DNA of 23,514 nucleotides from an uncultured Bergeyella sp. (GCA_916710115.1 CAKAOY010000006.1:1-23514); one strand, 5' to 3'; counted from the first letter of the stretch, positions 8,050-16,846 are shown. Notes: a model not told the origin generated them from the letters alone. Made by a program: numbers and translations.

Positions 8050-9408
8050 CTAGACGATTCCTTGCGCAATCATAGCATCGGCAACTTTTACGAATCCTGC
8101 GATATTTGCTCCTTTTACATAGTTTACAAATCCGCCTTCCTCTTTACCATATTCTACACAAGCATTATGGATACCAACCATAATATTTTTAAGTTTAGCA
8201 TCTACTTCTTCTTCAGACCAACCTAGTCTGATTGAGTTTTGAGTCATTTCGAGACCAGAAGTAGCTACACCACCAGCGTTAGAAGCTTTACCAGGTGAGA
8301 ATAGAATCTTATTGTCTAAGAAATAGTTGATAGCATCAAGTGTAGAAGGCATATTAGCAGCTTCGGTAACGCAGATTACACCATTTTCTACTAATTTTTT
8401 AGCATCTTCCAAGTGAAGTTCATTTTGTGTAGCACAAGGGAATGCTATATCACATTTTACTTCCCATGGTCTCTTACCAGGGTGGAATTCAGCAGAAGGG
8501 AATTTCTTCACATAATCCTCAGCTCTATTGTTTCCAGAAGCTCTTAGTTCAAGTAAGTAATCAATTTTTTCACCAGAGATACCATCTTTATCATAGATGT
8601 ATCCATCAGGTCCAGAGATAGTTACCACTTTTGCACCAAGTTGGTTAAGTTTAGTTACCACTCCCCAAGCCACATTTCCAAAACCAGAAACGGTAGCTAC
8701 TTTACCTTTTAGGTCATGTCCGATAGTTTTTAGCATTTGTTCTGCAAAATAAACTACCCCAAATCCCGTAGCTTCAGGACGTATAAGCGAACCTCCGTAG
8801 GATAGACCTTTACCTGTAAGAACACCTGTGAATTCGTTTCTAATTCTCTTATATTGTCCGAACAAGTAACCGATTTCTCTTGCACCTACTCCTATATCTC
8901 CAGCAGGTACATCGGTATCAGCACCGATATGTTTGCATAATTCTGTCATAAATGCTTGGCAGAAACGCATAATTTCCATATCAGATTTTCCTTGTGGGTC
9001 AAAATCAGAACCACCTTTACCACCACCCATTGGAAGTGTTGTAAGGGAGTTTTTGAAAGTTTGCTCAAAGGCTAAGAATTTCAATACTGATAAATTTACC
9101 GTTGGATGGAAACGAAGCCCACCTTTGTAAGGTCCAATAGCAGAGTTCATTTGGATTCTGTAACCTCTATTTACTTGGATTTCACCGTTGTCATCTACCC
9201 AAGATACGCGGAACATTACTACTCTTTCAGGCTCAGCCATTCTCTCGAGAAGTTTTTTGCCGTTATATGTTGGTTTAGACAAGATGTAAGGAATCACAGT
9301 AACAGCAACTTCTTTTACTGCTTGTAAAAATTCTGGTTCGTTTGGGTTTCTTGCTTCTACTTTAGCAATGAAATCCTTGATTTCTTGCTCTACATTATTT
9401 TGTGCCAT
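8050..9408 (-). CDS. gdhA: Glutamate dehydrogenase, NADP-type hexameric
   Basis: Cytosolic enzyme that makes glutamate from 2-oxoglutarate and ammonium (reversibly). At 452 residues it matches the GdhA class. Substrate-site motifs are visible: IGPYKGGLRFHPTV (91-104, Lys95), LPMGGGKGGSDFDP (125-138, catalytic Lys131) and PAGDIGVGAREIGYLFG (168-184, Asp171). The Rossmann dinucleotide motif is VSGFGNVAWG (240-249), and SNAGGVATSGLEM lies further on. NADP preference is inferred from the closeness to the GdhA class, not from a specificity residue. It is a single-gene unit between a strong promoter and a terminator. Confidence 0.96.
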   Translation of the reverse strand: MAQNNVEQEIKDFIAKVEARNPNEPEFLQAVKEVAVTVIPYILSKPTYNGKKLLERMAEPERVVMFRVSWVDDNGEIQVNRGYRIQMNSAIGPYKGGLRFHPTVNLSVLKFLAFEQTFKNSLTTLPMGGGKGGSDFDPQGKSDMEIMRFCQAFMTELCKHIGADTDVPAGDIGVGAREIGYLFGQYKRIRNEFTGVLTGKGLSYGGSLIRPEATGFGVVYFAEQMLKTIGHDLKGKVATVSGFGNVAWGVVTKLNQLGAKVVTISGPDGYIYDKDGISGEKIDYLLELRASGNNRAEDYVKKFPSAEFHPGKRPWEVKCDIAFPCATQNELHLEDAKKLVENGVICVTEAANMPSTLDAINYFLDNKILFSPGKASNAGGVATSGLEMTQNSIRLGWSEEEVDAKLKNIMVGIHNACVEYGKEEGGFVNYVKGANIAGFVKVADAMIAQGIV

Positions 9409-9436
9409 AATGATAATATAATATGTTTGTTGGAAA

Positions 9437-9466
9437 CAAAGTTAATGTAATTTTTTTAATACGCAA
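9437..9466 (-). promoter_or_regulatory. Promoter of gdhA
   Basis: Read on the minus strand, TTG (complement of 9464-9466) and TAACTTTG (complement of 9437-9444) are separated by exactly 19 bp, a textbook Bacteroidota promoter. Transcription would start near 9430, about 20 bases before the ATG. The rest of the 9409-9599 gap is AT-rich with no other feature seen and no clear dprA terminator. Confidence 0.75.
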
Positions 9467-9599
9467 ATAGTTTTTTATTTTTTATTGAAAAATTTTCAAC
9501 ATTAGATTAAAAATTTATTAAGTGTAAAAATAAAGGTTTTTAATTATTTTTTTTGTATTTAAATGATTGTTTTTATGAATAATATACAGTGTGGTTCTA

Positions 9600-10706
9600 T
9601 TATGAAACAGAAAATTGTCTCCCCGAAAATGATTGTATTACTCCCAAAATTTCCATTTCTAATAGAATAGGGAGTAGTTCAAAGGTTGATATTTTCATCT
9701 TTTCGGATAAATCGTCTAGAGTGATTTTATGATTATTTTTTATACATTGATAGATGGGCTTTTGTTGTTCACTAAGGTCGGGTGTTTTGGTAGGAAATAA
9801 TTCTCCAATATTGGTTTTTGGAGTGTTGAATCCTAATAATTTCACAAGTTCTTTGATAGACGAAATAGCCATTGCTTTATTTTGGAAAATAAGATGGTTG
9901 CACCCTTGGCTGTATTTATCCGTGATTTTCCCAGGTAGGGCATAGACATCTCTATTGTAGTTATTAGCATAGGTTGCTGTGCTGATAGAACCACCTCCAA
10001 AGGCAGTTTCTACAATAATAAGACTCTGAGATAGTCCCGCAACGATACGGTTTCTTTGTAAAAAATGTTCCCTATCGGGCTTTTGAGACGAGTTGAATTC
10101 CGTAAGTAATGCTCCATTTTGTTCTAATATCTGTTCCGAAAGTCTCTTGTTTTTAGATGGATAGAGCATATGTAATCCGTGAGCCAAGACAGCAATGGTA
10201 GGAATATTGTTTTGTAAAGATTGTTCGTGTGTTTCGGTATCCACGCCGTAGGCTAATCCACTGATTGTTATCGCATTAAAGTTATTTATTTCAGATAATA
10301 AATGTTTGACAAAGTTTCTCCCATAGGCAGTTATTTCTCTCGTTCCGACGATACTTATTGGCTTAGGAGTGTCGGGAATATTTCCTTTTTGGTAGAGGAT
10401 TGCGGGGGCGTCATCACAACTATTCAGATAATAAGGAAGTTCCTCAAAATGTCTTAATAGAATCTTTATATTATGTTTTTCACAAAAATCTAATTCTTTT
10501 TTTGCAAAATCCAAATGATGTTCATTACCGATTTCAGAAGAGACATTTTTATTAAACTTATTAATGTTTTTCAGTATTTTCGGAGCATCTAGCCAAACTC
10601 TTTCGGCCGAGCCAAATTCCTCGATAAGTTTTTGGAAGGTAATATCTCCTACACCTGCCGATTTTCGTAATGCAATAGAGTATAATGCCTCTTGTTGGTG
10701 ATTCAT
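9600..10706 (-). CDS. dprA: DNA-processing protein DprA
   Basis: Binds incoming single-stranded DNA during natural transformation and loads RecA. The 368-residue protein has an N-terminal helix-hairpin-helix-like part (ALRKSAGVGDITFQKL). The Rossmann-like core follows: SIVGTREITAYG (118-129), ISGLAYGVDTETHE (148-161), AHGLHMLYP (175-183), HFLQRNRIVAGLS (214-226) and ETAFGGGSISTA (233-244). A C-terminal winged-helix (DML1-like) region occupies about 305-368. It is divergent from comEC, another transformation gene, which supports a competence role. The promoter box lies only about 13 bases before the start codon. Confidence 0.95.
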   Translation of the reverse strand: MNHQQEALYSIALRKSAGVGDITFQKLIEEFGSAERVWLDAPKILKNINKFNKNVSSEIGNEHHLDFAKKELDFCEKHNIKILLRHFEELPYYLNSCDDAPAILYQKGNIPDTPKPISIVGTREITAYGRNFVKHLLSEINNFNAITISGLAYGVDTETHEQSLQNNIPTIAVLAHGLHMLYPSKNKRLSEQILEQNGALLTEFNSSQKPDREHFLQRNRIVAGLSQSLIIVETAFGGGSISTATYANNYNRDVYALPGKITDKYSQGCNHLIFQNKAMAISSIKELVKLLGFNTPKTNIGELFPTKTPDLSEQQKPIYQCIKNNHKITLDDLSEKMKISTFELLPILLEMEILGVIQSFSGRQFSVS

Positions 10707-10719
10707 AAAATAATTTTGC

Positions 10720-10783
10720 CAAAGTTACTTAAAATCTTAAAAATAAATCTTTTTTCTCCATTTAAAATATTTTTATAATTTTG
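10720..10783. promoter_or_regulatory. Divergent -7 boxes for dprA and comEC
   Basis: TAACTTTG on the minus strand (10720-10727) serves dprA, and TAATTTTG on the plus strand (10776-10783) serves comEC. Both match TAnnTTTG. Neither has a clear TTG at -33, so both may be weak or need an activator. Predicted leaders are very short: roughly 7 bases for dprA and 10 for comEC. Confidence 0.5.
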
Positions 10784-10800
10784 AGGAAAACAAAATCTTA

Positions 10801-12570
10801 ATGTATAGCCAACCAATATTTATCATAGTAATAACTTTTATTTTAGGTATTTTCTTTCAAGAATTCATAGGGGTTAATTATTGGTTATCAGTTATTATTG
10901 TTGTTGTGATGTTTCTATTATCCATAATTTCATTTTATTTTTTTCGGTGGAGGATAAAGATGTTGATATTGGGATTTTTATTTTTGTCTTTGGGAAGTTT
11001 ATGCCATTTTATTAATAAGAATCAGCATCCTGCGGAAGTACGCCAATCGAGTGGGAATATTGCTTTTAAATTAGAAGAAAAATTAAAATCAAATACAAAA
11101 AATAAGCGGTATAAGGTAGAGGTGTTTTTTGATAATAAGAGATTTAATGCAGTACTTTCTATTCCAAAGACCGAACAAGATTTGGATTTTAGGCACTATT
11201 ATTCGGGGGTTGGTTTTATCCATCGGATAGAGAAGCCGAGTCACGATTTTTTATTTGATTACCAAAAATATATGATGAGACAAAGAGTCTTTCATCAAAT
11301 ATATATACCAGAAATAGAATCGGTTTCGGAGATTGAAAAAACATCTTTTAGAGATAGAGTTCGGCAGTTTAGGCAAAACATATTGCTGAATATCAATAAG
11401 TCGCAGTATATTTCTCAAAAAAATAAAGAACTTTTAAAAGGAATAATTTTAGCAGATCGTACCGAGATGGATTCTGAGACTACGGAGGATTTTGCCAAGG
11501 CAGGAGTGGTGCATATTTTGGCAATTTCGGGGACGCACTTTGGGATAATTTTCGGCGTAATTTTGTGGGGACTATCCAAGTTAATAGATAGGAGAAAGTC
11601 TATAGTTATTGCTTTGATTTTCATATGGTTATTTGCTTTATTAATAGACTTTGGAAACTCGGTTACTCGTTCATGTTTGATGATAAGTATCTATTTTATT
11701 TCTGTTCTTCTACAACGAAAATCCGATTTACTCCATTCATTGAGTCTGTCGGCTATGGTAATTTTAATGATTGATACTCAGCAGATTTTTGATGTGGGAT
11801 TTCAGTTGAGTTACTCGGCAGTTTTGGGTATTTATTGGTTTAATAAAGTGATTTCCAATAGAATACTGATGATTAGCCCTCGGATAATGGAAAAAATACA
11901 AAAAAATAGGCTGGGACAGTATTTTCTTAGTCTGCTGTCTATGACGATTGCAGCTCAGCTTGGCACACTTCCACTAATTATTTTTTACTTTCATCAAGTG
12001 CCATTAATATCAATTCTGGCTAATTTTTTGGTTATTCCGCTTTCGGAATGTTTAATTATAGTGTCGTTATTTATTACAATTTTATTTGGTTTCGGAGTTA
12101 ATGCTCAGTATATTAATATTGTTTATGATGGTTTTGCATCAATATTTTTGAAATTAGTAAAGGTGTTTGCATCAATAGATGGATTTTTATTAGAAAATAT
12201 TTATTTGAATAGTATAGAATTTATATTTCTATTGGTGATAGTTTATTTATTAAGAGATTTTATTGAAAAATTCTCTATGAAAATTAATCTTCGGCTGCTT
12301 TTGGTATTGTTTGTTTTTATTGGGGTTAGATGGGGGAGTAACCAGTGGCAATTGCAGAAAAATGAAAAACTGATGATAGACTATTTTGATACTAATATAA
12401 TGATTATCAAGAATAAAGGCGTAGCGACCATCATCATTCCGCCAGAGTTGGATATCAAGCAAATTAGGAAAAACATTATATTTCCCTATATGAATAGCAG
12501 ACGAATTGGGGATATTAAAATAGTAATAGAAAATATAGAAGATTATGAACTAAAAACTATAACAAAATGA
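10801..12570 (+). CDS. comEC: ComEC/Rec2-family DNA uptake channel
   Basis: Inner-membrane protein that passes single-stranded DNA into the cytoplasm during transformation. The 589-residue protein begins with hydrophobic segments (about 5-70), then a soluble region fitting DUF4131/OB-like folds (about 85-180). The Competence domain follows, with the signature GVVHILAISGTHFGIIFGV (235-253) and many membrane helices up to about 485. The C-terminus is short (about 500-589) and has no HxHxDH motif, so the metallo-beta-lactamase-like nuclease domain of longer ComEC proteins is absent or degenerate, as I recall for flavobacterial members. The last codons overlap the next gene (ATGA), implying translational coupling. 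Confidence 0.92.
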   Translation: MYSQPIFIIVITFILGIFFQEFIGVNYWLSVIIVVVMFLLSIISFYFFRWRIKMLILGFLFLSLGSLCHFINKNQHPAEVRQSSGNIAFKLEEKLKSNTKNKRYKVEVFFDNKRFNAVLSIPKTEQDLDFRHYYSGVGFIHRIEKPSHDFLFDYQKYMMRQRVFHQIYIPEIESVSEIEKTSFRDRVRQFRQNILLNINKSQYISQKNKELLKGIILADRTEMDSETTEDFAKAGVVHILAISGTHFGIIFGVILWGLSKLIDRRKSIVIALIFIWLFALLIDFGNSVTRSCLMISIYFISVLLQRKSDLLHSLSLSAMVILMIDTQQIFDVGFQLSYSAVLGIYWFNKVISNRILMISPRIMEKIQKNRLGQYFLSLLSMTIAAQLGTLPLIIFYFHQVPLISILANFLVIPLSECLIIVSLFITILFGFGVNAQYINIVYDGFASIFLKLVKVFASIDGFLLENIYLNSIEFIFLLVIVYLLRDFIEKFSMKINLRLLLVLFVFIGVRWGSNQWQLQKNEKLMIDYFDTNIMIIKNKGVATIIIPPELDIKQIRKNIIFPYMNSRRIGDIKIVIENIEDYELKTITK

Positions 12571-13283
12571 AAAAGTATTTATTATGCACAGTATCTCTAT
12601 TAGTAATTTCTTCGTGTAGAAACGAAAATGAAATTTCAATAGTGAAAACAGAAACTGCCTCAAATGAGATATTAGCACTTCAATTGGATGATATAGAGCC
12701 AATAAGAGCAGGTGTCAATTTTCTTTTGGAGGGAAAAATTATCTCAAATCAGAAAATTTCTGAGGCAAAAATACAAATTATAGAAAAAAATACACAAAAA
12801 CTCGTGAGGGAGCTCAAATTGCCACTTTCTGGATTTAATGATGTACTCTTACAACAGCAAATTTACATAGAACCATCTTTCACAGCAGGGGATTATCTAT
12901 TAAAAATCTATGTGAAAAACGAAAAAAATAGAGAACAACAAATACAAAAAGAACTAAAAATCCTTCCCGCTCTATTCCAAATGAATGTGAAAACTATTGG
13001 TAAACAAGGTATCGGTAAGGTTGGTGAGCAATTTGATATTTCTGCTGAGGTGAAATCCAATAAGAATCCTATTAATACAATGAGAATCGAGATTATCAAT
13101 AAACGAACGCCAACATATAGAATTGATGAGCGATATAATCGTTATGAGGGAAAAATAGATTTTACATTTCAAGAGAGGGTCCATATCCCTGAAAACTTTC
13201 CCAAAGGAGAATATTACTTTATCTTAATAGCCTATGACGCAGATGGATATACCTATTTTGAGAAAATGATAGACTTTAAATAA
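12567..13283 (+). CDS. Unknown lipoprotein coupled to comEC
   Basis: A 238-residue lipoprotein of unrecognised family. The signal peptide MKKYLLCTVSLLVISSC has a lipobox ending in Cys17, so the protein should be lipidated and periplasm- or outer-membrane-facing. The rest looks like one or two beta-rich, immunoglobulin-like modules (for example VNFLLEGKIISNQKISEAKIQII and a later FDISAEVKS...MRIEIINK), suggested by alternating hydrophobic residues and by PKGEYYFILIAYDADG near the end. Its start overlaps the comEC stop by four bases, so the two are probably co-translated. A role in DNA uptake is a guess from position only. Confidence 0.85.
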   Translation: MKKYLLCTVSLLVISSCRNENEISIVKTETASNEILALQLDDIEPIRAGVNFLLEGKIISNQKISEAKIQIIEKNTQKLVRELKLPLSGFNDVLLQQQIYIEPSFTAGDYLLKIYVKNEKNREQQIQKELKILPALFQMNVKTIGKQGIGKVGEQFDISAEVKSNKNPINTMRIEIINKRTPTYRIDERYNRYEGKIDFTFQERVHIPENFPKGEYYFILIAYDADGYTYFEKMIDFK

Positions 13284-13358
13284 GAAAATCACCATTAGTT
13301 TTTATAATGTATTTTAGAAAAAATAACAAACTGAAAATCAACAAGAAAAATTTTAATT

Positions 13359-13787
13359 ATGGACGCTCAAAAATTAAGAGAATATAGAAAAAAACATAAT
13401 TTAACTCAAAAAGAAATGGCAATAGAGCTTGGTGTATCTCGAAAAACACTTAATAATTATGAAAATGGAGGCAATATTCCTTTAGCAAAAGAAATAATGA
13501 TAGAAAAGATATACGGCACTACTCACTATCCGAACAATGAGGCTACTCACGCCACGAATACACAAGGCGACAACAACATATATATAAACAACTTGCAAAA
13601 CGCTTTAACAGATAAAGAGACACAAAGCATTCCAGTGCAAGCAAACGAAATTAATATATACACTGAAATGATAGCCACACAAAGGGAATTAATTGCTAAC
13701 CAAAATGAACTAATTTCTCAATATCGCAAAGAAATTGAGTATCTGAGACAAAAAGTAAAAGAATATCGCGAAAAGTATGAGAAATAA
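13359..13787 (+). CDS. XRE-type HTH protein with C-terminal coiled coil
   Basis: A 142-residue DNA-binding protein. Residues 4-50 form a Cro/C1-type helix-turn-helix (LREYRKKHNLTQKEMAIELG followed by VSRKTLNNYENG). A polar Asn/Thr-rich linker covers about 51-90. The end (about 95-142) is a heptad-like coiled coil, with MIATQRELIANQNELISQYR then KEIEYLRQKVKEYREKYEK, likely for dimerisation. It lacks prophage or toxin partners nearby and sits in its own unit after the lipoprotein gene. Target genes cannot be told from here. A near-consensus TATTTTAG lies upstream, but I would not call it a promoter. Confidence 0.88.
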   Translation: MDAQKLREYRKKHNLTQKEMAIELGVSRKTLNNYENGGNIPLAKEIMIEKIYGTTHYPNNEATHATNTQGDNNIYINNLQNALTDKETQSIPVQANEINIYTEMIATQRELIANQNELISQYRKEIEYLRQKVKEYREKYEK

Positions 13788-13820
13788 TAAATAGTGGTCA
13801 GCTTTTATCTCGCTTAGCCT

Positions 13821-14555
13821 TTATTTGTTTTGCTCATTCCAATAGTAGGAATCGGGATAGATTCTTTCACCAAAAATAGCAGTTCCTACCCTTACGATAG
13901 TTGCACCCTCTTGTATGGCGATTTCTAAGTCTCCACTCATCCCCATAGATAGTTCCTTCATTTCTACATTTGGGAGATTGAGGTCGGTAATTTTTTGTTG
14001 TAGACTTTTCAATAGTTGGAAACAAGTTCTCACTCGTTCTTCATCACTGCTGAATAGCCCAATTGTCATCAGACCTTTTATTTTCAGGGTGCTGAGAGTA
14101 GATATTTCTTTCACTAAATCTAAGGTATTCTCTGGTGAAACTCCAAATTTACTTTCTTCATTGGAGGTATTTACCTGTATGAGGATGTCCATTTCTCTTT
14201 CTTCTGCGAGTAATTTTTGATGGAGTTTTTCTGCTAAATCTAATCTATCAACAGATTGAACACACTGAACCCCATATTTCAATATGTCTTTTATCTTATT
14301 GGTTTGTAGGTGTCCAATGAAGTGGCTGGTATGCGGGATATTTTTTAGGTCTTCATATTTCTCTTTCACTTCTTGCACTTTATTTTCTGCAATGAGAGTC
14401 TGCCCAGTTTGCAGAGCGATTTTTATTCTATCGGCTGATACGGTCTTTGTGGCCATCAAAAGTTTTACTTCCTTAGGGTTACGACCCGCATTTATACAAG
14501 CATTTTCTATCCTTTTTAGGATTACATTTAGGTTGTGGATAATGTTTTCAGGCAT
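13821..14555 (-). CDS. YggS/PLPBP pyridoxal-phosphate homeostasis protein
   Basis: A 244-residue single-domain PLP-binding protein of the YggS/PROSC family, which keeps vitamin B6 and amino-acid pools in balance and has no known catalytic reaction. Lys37 in LLMATKTV is the predicted Schiff-base residue. Family motifs IAENKVQE, HFIGHLQTNKIK, VNTSNEESKFG, GLMTIG, LSMGMSGDLEIAI and VRVGTAIFGER follow in order, and the length is usual. It is the last gene of the ribD - AAA ATPase - yggS run; its start overlaps the end of the ATPase gene by 8 bases, so translation is probably coupled. Confidence 0.95.
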   Translation of the reverse strand: MPENIIHNLNVILKRIENACINAGRNPKEVKLLMATKTVSADRIKIALQTGQTLIAENKVQEVKEKYEDLKNIPHTSHFIGHLQTNKIKDILKYGVQCVQSVDRLDLAEKLHQKLLAEEREMDILIQVNTSNEESKFGVSPENTLDLVKEISTLSTLKIKGLMTIGLFSSDEERVRTCFQLLKSLQQKITDLNLPNVEMKELSMGMSGDLEIAIQEGATIVRVGTAIFGERIYPDSYYWNEQNK

Positions 14556-15264
14556 TGTTGTTGGTTTTTTCTAATTGATTAATAATGTTTCCTTTTATTA
14601 TTGTGTATGCATAGTCCTTCGCTTCGGCAAAAGATATACCAAATTTCCTATTGATACTTCTAAGATTTTCTGGGAAATGAGATAGTATAGCATCATAGTA
14701 CTCATTAAGTAATTCGTCGCTGGGTAGTTCAAAGCTGATTTTTAATTGAAATCTTCTCATCAATGCAATGTCTATGATTTGAGGATGGTTAGATGCACAT
14801 ATAAGTAGTGCATTCTTTGGGAAGTAATCTATTAGTTGAATGATAGTATTTACTAATCGTCTCATCTCACCCACATCTTTGTCATCATTGCCACGGGCTT
14901 TCCCTATCTGGTCAAACTCATCAAGAAATAGCACCGCCTTGTCGCGAGAGGCCTTATCAAAGATTAATTTTAGATTTTGCCCTGTTTCGCCTATCTTAGA
15001 GCTTACAATATTACTGAGATTAAGTATATAGACAGGTTTTTTCAGAGCGGTGGCAATGGCTTTGGCAGTTGTCGTCTTGCCACAACCAGAATTTCCAAAG
15101 AGAAATACTTTGTTGTTGATAGGTAAATCATATTTTAAAAGTTTATCTGCATATTTTTGCTCCTTGATAAGTTGTAAAATCTGTTGGCGATTGTCTTCAC
15201 TTATGAAAATATCCGACAATTCCACTTGTTCTCTATCATCAATTAGGAGGTTAAGTATATTCAT
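14548..15264 (-). CDS. Stand-alone AAA+ ATPase
   Basis: A 238-residue ATPase with little beyond one AAA+ module. Walker A is GNSGCGKTT (57-65), Walker B VLFLDEFD (111-118), sensor-1 CASNH (157-161, Asn159), and the arginine-finger pair MRRF (169-172). The short N-terminal 45 residues are helical and acidic. The sequence resembles the AAA cores of FtsH/proteasome-activator-like proteins but has no protease or membrane part. Known small AAA proteins remodel partner proteins; the substrate here is unknown. It lies 6 bases after ribD and overlaps yggS, so all three are likely one transcript, although no functional link between them is obvious. Confidence 0.9.
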   Translation of the reverse strand: MNILNLLIDDREQVELSDIFISEDNRQQILQLIKEQKYADKLLKYDLPINNKVFLFGNSGCGKTTTAKAIATALKKPVYILNLSNIVSSKIGETGQNLKLIFDKASRDKAVLFLDEFDQIGKARGNDDKDVGEMRRLVNTIIQLIDYFPKNALLICASNHPQIIDIALMRRFQLKISFELPSDELLNEYYDAILSHFPENLRSINRKFGISFAEAKDYAYTIIKGNIINQLEKTNNNA

Positions 15265-15270
15265 CGTTTG

Positions 15271-16314
15271 TTATTTATTATTTTGAGGAGTTTTATTATT
15301 GAAATACCAATGTAAATTATTATCTCTGAGGGGTAAGAAACTATCAGCGACCATTGGAAATTTCGGTGCTTTGGTGCCAAAATTAAGATTTTTATTTGGA
15401 TTTTTAAATATTATAGCCTCGTCCCAAAGATTTTCGTTAATAAATTGTTGTATTGTGTATGTACCACCCTCTATTATCATAGATTGTATTTGTAGTTCAT
15501 AGAGTTTATCCATCAGGTTATTTAGGAAATTATCCTTTCGTATGGTGATATATTGTAAATTCCTATCTCTTCTATCTATATGCTGATTGAAGATAATAGT
15601 TTCTGCTTCATTATTTAATATGTTGTAATGTTTCGGAACTTGTAAATCCCAATCTATAAGGAGCCTAATGGGGTTTCGTCCAAAAATTTCCCTTGTCGTA
15701 AGGCTTGGATTGTCCCGAAGGGCCGTCTGTGTTCCAACTAAAATGGCATGTTCCTCGCTACGAATCCTATGAGTAATTTGTTTTGCTAATGAGTTGGAGA
15801 TTTGGATTGGCTGAAAATCTTTGTCAATGAATCCATCGAGCGACTCAGCCCATTTGAGAATGATATAAGGTCTCTTTTTTTGATGAAAAGTAAAGAATCT
15901 CTTGTTGAGTTCCCAAGATTCTTTGCATAGGATATCGGTATCGACATTTATTCCTGCATCCTCTAATATCTTGATACCCTGCCCATTTACTTTGCTATGT
16001 ATATCTCCGATACCGATAACTACTCGTTTGAAACCTATTTCTTTTAGTTTTAAGGCACAAGGAGGAGTTTTTCCGTAGTGCGAACAAGGTTCGAGGGAGA
16101 CATAAATGGTGGATTCTGGTAATAATTTGGGATTCTTCACCGAGTGAATGGCGTTAATTTCTGCGTGAGGCTCTCCTGCTCTTTGGTGGTAGCCCTCGCC
16201 GATGATTTTTCCATTATGGACAATTACGGCACCAACCATTGGATTGGGATAGGTATAGCCTTTTGCCTTTTGAGCTAATTCTATACAACGATTTAAGTAG
16301 AAAACATCATTCAT
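15271..16314 (-). CDS. ribD: Riboflavin biosynthesis bifunctional deaminase/reductase RibD
   Basis: Cytosolic enzyme for two consecutive riboflavin steps: deamination of the pyrimidine from GTP cyclohydrolase II, then NADPH reduction of its ribosyl side chain. The 347-residue protein starts at MNDVFYLNRC. The deaminase zinc site is His50-Ala-Glu52 (EPHAEINAI) with Cys77 and Cys86 (LEPCSHYGKTPPCALKL), preceded by TYPNPMVGAVIV (21-32). The reductase domain starts near 148 (RPYIILKWAESLDG). A longer frame reaches 16374, but a TATCTTTG promoter box at 16319-16326 lies inside that extension, so I chose 16314. It is the first gene of the run with the AAA ATPase and yggS. Confidence 0.95.
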   Translation of the reverse strand: MNDVFYLNRCIELAQKAKGYTYPNPMVGAVIVHNGKIIGEGYHQRAGEPHAEINAIHSVKNPKLLPESTIYVSLEPCSHYGKTPPCALKLKEIGFKRVVIGIGDIHSKVNGQGIKILEDAGINVDTDILCKESWELNKRFFTFHQKKRPYIILKWAESLDGFIDKDFQPIQISNSLAKQITHRIRSEEHAILVGTQTALRDNPSLTTREIFGRNPIRLLIDWDLQVPKHYNILNNEAETIIFNQHIDRRDRNLQYITIRKDNFLNNLMDKLYELQIQSMIIEGGTYTIQQFINENLWDEAIIFKNPNKNLNFGTKAPKFPMVADSFLPLRDNNLHWYFNNKTPQNNK

Positions 16315-16318
16315 ACAA

Positions 16319-16326
16319 CAAAGATA
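16319..16326 (-). promoter_or_regulatory. -7 box of ribD next to the start codon
   Basis: The minus strand reads TATCTTTG, then TTGT, then ATG, so transcription should begin within a few bases of the start codon, giving a leaderless or nearly leaderless mRNA. No clear TTG lies at -33. I see no FMN riboswitch upstream. Confidence 0.5.
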
Positions 16327-16462
16327 AGGATTTTCATCAGAATTTGATAGGCGATATTGGCGAAATATATTCAAAATAAATATACAGACTTACCAATCTG
16401 AAAATAAAAGTTTATGATTGTGGATTTTTAATTACCTTTACCCATCAAAATCAAATAAAAAA

Positions 16463-16798
16463 ATGGATACCTCCACGAAGAAAAGCATAAAAGTATATGG
16501 CCTTACGATAGACAAACATACTCGATGTGAACATTACCATTCGCAGGTGGATATTATTGCTATCAAGTTTAAATGTTGTGATAAGTATTATCCTTGCTTT
16601 CAATGCCACAAAGCCTGCGAAACTCACGAAATAGACCGATGGAAGCATACGGATTTTGAGGAGAAAGCTATCCTCTGTGGGAATTGCTACACCGAACTGA
16701 GTATTACAGAATATATGCGGGTAAATGAGTGTCCCAATTGCCATTCGGTTTTTAACGCTGGGTGTAGGAAACATTATCACCTTTATTTTGAATTGTAA
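16463..16798 (+). CDS. CHY zinc-finger protein
   Basis: A 111-residue protein made almost entirely of a CHY zinc finger. VYGLTIDKHTRCEHYHS (11-27) opens the domain. Candidate metal ligands are Cys22, His24, His26, Cys38, Cys39, Cys45, Cys48, His49, Cys52, His55, Cys72, Cys75, Cys90, Cys93, Cys101 and His104, enough for three zinc ions as in CHY domains. Members include yeast Hot13, which acts on thiol states in mitochondria; the bacterial role is not established. A longer frame starts at a TTG at 16418, but the ATG at 16463 gives the family-like N-terminus. It is followed 72 bases later by the TPR-like gene. Confidence 0.9.
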   Translation: MDTSTKKSIKVYGLTIDKHTRCEHYHSQVDIIAIKFKCCDKYYPCFQCHKACETHEIDRWKHTDFEEKAILCGNCYTELSITEYMRVNECPNCHSVFNAGCRKHYHLYFEL

Positions 16799-16846
16799 TT
16801 TTGATAATTAAGGTGGAATTTAATTAAAAAGTATTGCAGAAAATCT

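Noticed and set aside
16315..16374. Longer N-terminus for ribD
   Set aside because: It contains a -7 box and adds residues unlike the family; MNDVFYLNRC is the usual beginning.
16418..16462. TTG-initiated extension of the CHY zinc-finger protein
   Set aside because: The added residues are unlike the family and an ATG gives a typical start.
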